From Pantoea conspicua (GTDB lineage Bacteria > Pseudomonadota > Gammaproteobacteria > Enterobacterales > Enterobacteriaceae), in the NCBI RefSeq assembly GCF_002095315.1, contig NZ_MLFN01000026.1, positions 1 through 53,597 of the forward strand: a stretch of DNA of 53,597 bases, read 5' to 3'. The translations under genes and the position numbers were made by a program. The notes below the pieces were generated by a model that was given only the letters and a program-made list of their open reading frames with translations, had not been told where the DNA came from and did no database searches. Position 1 is the first letter of the stretch, and each line of letters begins with the position of its first letter. Shown piece after piece: positions 51,519 through 53,597 of this stretch.

Positions 51519-52970
51519 ATGCATTTTCGCGCCATTACCCGCATAGTCGGTCTGCTGGTGATCCTCTTTTCAGTGACGATGATTTTGCCCGGCCTGGTCG
51601 CATTAATTTATCGCGACGGTGCCGGTCGGGCCTTTAGCCAGACCTTTATGATGGCGCTGGTGATCGGCTCGCTGCTGTGGTGGCCAAACCGCAAACAGAA
51701 GACCGAGCTCAAGCCACGCGAAGGATTTCTGATTGTGGTGCTGTTCTGGACGGTGCTGGGCAGCGTGGGGGCGATGCCGTTTATCTTTGCTGAACAGCCG
51801 CACCTGTCGGTGACCGACGCATTCTTCGAATCGTTCTCTGGCCTGACGACCACCGGTGCCACGACCCTGGTCGGGCTCGATTCGCTGCCAAAGGCGATTC
51901 TGTTCTATCGACAGATGCTGCAGTGGCTCGGCGGAATGGGAATCATCGTGTTAGCGGTAGCGATATTACCGATACTGGGTGTCGGGGGAATGCAGCTCTA
52001 TCGCGCGGAGATGCCGGGACCGCTGAAAGATAACAAAATGCGGCCGCGCATTGCCGAAACAGCCAAGACCCTGTGGTTGATCTACGTTCTGCTCACGGTG
52101 GCCTGTGCGCTGGCCTTGTGGCTGGCGGGGATGCCAGCCTTTGATGCGATAGGACACAGCTTCTCGACCATCGCCATCGGGGGCTTTTCCACTCACGATG
52201 CCAGTATCGGCTACTTTAATAGCGGCACCATTAATACCATCGTGGCGGTGTTTCTGCTGATCTCCGGCTGTAACTACGGTCTGCACTTTGCCATGCTGAG
52301 TGGCCGTAATCTGCGCGTCTACTGGCGTGACCCGGAGTTACGGATGTTTATCGGCGTCCAGCTGACGCTGGTGTTGATCTGCACGCTGGTGCTCTGGTTC
52401 CACAATGTCTACGCCAGTGGCTGGCAGACGCTGAACCAGGCGTTCTTCCAGGTGGTTTCTATGGCGACCACTGCCGGCTTCACAACCGACAGCATCGCAC
52501 GCTGGCCGCTGTTCCTGCCAGTGCTGCTGCTCTGCTCCGCCTTTATTGGTGGCTGCGCCGGTTCAACCGGCGGTGGCCTGAAGGTGATCCGCATCCTGCT
52601 GTTGTGCAAGCAGGGTAACCGGGAGCTTAAACGGCTGGTCCACCCGAATGCGGTTTACACTATCAAGCTGGGCAACCGGGCGCTGCCGGAGCGTATCCTC
52701 GAGGCGGTCTGGGGATTCTTCTCCGCTTATGCGCTGGTGTTTCTGATCAGTATGCTGGCAATCATCGCCACCGGGGTAGATGACTTCTCGGCCTTTGCTG
52801 CCGTCGCCGCCACGCTGAACAACCTCGGACCCGGTCTGGGCGTAGTCGCGGATAACTTCACCTCAATGAATGATGTGGCGAAGTGGATATTGATCTCCAC
52901 CATGCTATTCGGGCGTCTCGAGGTCTTTACCTTGCTGGTGCTGTTCACGCCGACCTTCTGGCGTGAGTAA
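51519..52970 (+). CDS. trkH: Potassium uptake protein TrkH
   Basis: 483 aa (E. coli 483). Four M1-P-M2 units of the Trk/Ktr channel; the selectivity loops are visible as [37 protein letters not shown] and [10 protein letters not shown]. Works with the cytoplasmic TrkA. First of a pair with hemG, 17 bases downstream. Confidence 0.97.
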   Translation: MHFRAITRIVGLLVILFSVTMILPGLVALIYRDGAGRAFSQTFMMALVIGSLLWWPNRKQKTELKPREGFLIVVLFWTVLGSVGAMPFIFAEQPHLSVTDAFFESFSGLTTTGATTLVGLDSLPKAILFYRQMLQWLGGMGIIVLAVAILPILGVGGMQLYRAEMPGPLKDNKMRPRIAETAKTLWLIYVLLTVACALALWLAGMPAFDAIGHSFSTIAIGGFSTHDASIGYFNSGTINTIVAVFLLISGCNYGLHFAMLSGRNLRVYWRDPELRMFIGVQLTLVLICTLVLWFHNVYASGWQTLNQAFFQVVSMATTAGFTTDSIARWPLFLPVLLLCSAFIGGCAGSTGGGLKVIRILLLCKQGNRELKRLVHPNAVYTIKLGNRALPERILEAVWGFFSAYALVFLISMLAIIATGVDDFSAFAAVAATLNNLGPGLGVVADNFTSMNDVAKWILISTMLFGRLEVFTLLVLFTPTFWRE

Positions 52971-52987
52971 TTAATAAGGATGCTGAA

Positions 52988-53521
52988 ATGAAAGCGCTGA
53001 TTCTCTACTCGACCCGTGACGGACAAACGCAAAAAATCGCCTCTTATATTGCTGAGCAGATCGGTCAGCAGCAAAACTGTGATGTGATGAATATCCAGGA
53101 TGCCACTTCGCCTGACTGGGCACAGTATGATCGGGTGCTGATTGGCGCTTCGATTCGCTACGGCCATTTCCACCCGGTAGTCGACAAATTCGTTAAGCAG
53201 CACCTGCACGAATTGCAGCAGCGCACCAGTGGCTTCTTCTCGGTGAACCTGACGGCGCGCAAACCCGAGAAGCGTTCTCCGGAAACCAATGCCTATACCC
53301 AGAAATTCTTAACACAGTCGCCGTGGCAGCCAGATTGCTGTGCGGTGTTTGCCGGTGCGCTCTATTATCCGCGTTATCGCTGGTTTGATCGCATCATGAT
53401 TCAGCTGATTATGCGAATGACCGGTGGCGAGACCGATTCTACTAAAGAAGTGGAGTACACGGATTGGCAGCAGGTCAGCCGTTTTGCCAATGATTTTGCA
53501 CAGTTACCAGGCAAATCGTAG
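52988..53521 (+). CDS. hemG: Menaquinone-dependent protoporphyrinogen oxidase HemG
   Basis: 177 aa (E. coli 181). Flavodoxin-like enzyme oxidising protoporphyrinogen IX to protoporphyrin IX, passing electrons to quinones. FMN loop [31 protein letters not shown], and the HemG-specific C-terminal part with [19 protein letters not shown] that contacts the membrane. Third heme locus in this window. Next is an rRNA operon. Confidence 0.96.
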   Translation: MKALILYSTRDGQTQKIASYIAEQIGQQQNCDVMNIQDATSPDWAQYDRVLIGASIRYGHFHPVVDKFVKQHLHELQQRTSGFFSVNLTARKPEKRSPETNAYTQKFLTQSPWQPDCCAVFAGALYYPRYRWFDRIMIQLIMRMTGGETDSTKEVEYTDWQQVSRFANDFAQLPGKS

Positions 53522-53559
53522 CGAAATAACGCGATCTGGTGAAAATTACTTCGAACGAT

Positions 53560-53597
53560 AATCTTTTTGCAATAAACGCTTGTCAGCCCGCGCGAAC
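53560..53597 (+). promoter_or_regulatory. Start of rrn P1 promoter region (cut by window end)
   Basis: TTGTCA at 53580-53585 preceded by an A/T-rich UP-like stretch (TAATCTTTTTGCAATAAA). This is the -35 and UP element of a ribosomal P1 promoter; in E. coli an rRNA operon follows hemG directly. The -10 box and 16S gene lie beyond the window. Confidence 0.72.

Overview
The window is a stretch of core chromosome from a member of the Enterobacterales, most likely Erwiniaceae (Pantoea/Erwinia type). The gene order hemYXDC / cyaA-lptM-dapF-yigA-xerC-yigB-uvrD-corA / rarD-yigI-pldA-recQ-rhtC / rhtB-pldB-yigL / bioP-metR-metE-ysgA-udp-rmuC-ubiE-ubiJ-ubiB-tatABCD-rfaH / ubiD-fre-fadA-fadB-pepQ-yigZ-trkH-hemG follows the E. 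coli map almost gene for gene. Protein sequences are clearly diverged from E. coli and the DNA is GC-rich. The genus is inferred from memory of the proteins, not from a search.

Left edge (1-970): no protein gene. It holds a structured intergenic repeat (about 78-264), then a GlrR-type site, a sigma54-type promoter and the small RNA GlmZ (687-886), which converges on the heme operon hemCDXY (minus strand, 970-4993). From 5309 the divergent cyaA, with its TTG start and CRP site, leads into lptM-dapF-yigA-xerC-yigB, joined by ATGA overlaps. Then come LexA-controlled uvrD, and corA behind a long leader with a probable leader peptide. cyaY is missing from its usual place after cyaA.

Middle (15-32 kb): an AbrB-type membrane protein, rarD, yigI, pldA, recQ and rhtC; a DUF1460 lipoprotein; rhtB, pldB and yigL; glpT; bioP; a second structured-repeat locus; a yehS-like gene; divergent metR/metE with tandem met boxes; and ysgA. 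Relative to E. coli the added genes are the AbrB-type gene, the DUF1460 gene, glpT, yehS-like, a TPR/[23 protein letters not shown] gene after udp, and pepE after rfaH.

Right part (32-53.6 kb): udp with two CRP sites 52 bp apart, rmuC, the ubiquinone genes ubiE-ubiJ-ubiB, the Tat export operon, tatD/rfaH, pepE, ubiD-fre, fadBA with a FadR operator, pepQ-yigZ-trkH-hemG. The last bases are the -35/UP region of an rRNA operon promoter, so a 16S gene should follow directly.

Five genes (hemC, pldB, metE, the TPR gene, ubiB) each show a reading-frame break that one restored base repairs, usually in a short homopolymer. Restoring the base gives family-typical lengths and, for hemC and pldB, normal gene junctions. 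The simplest reading is homopolymer undercalls in the assembly, not five decaying genes. No insertion sequence, prophage, CRISPR array, tRNA or defence system was seen. The most interesting non-coding signals are the covarying structured repeat family, the GlmZ control region and the corA leader.
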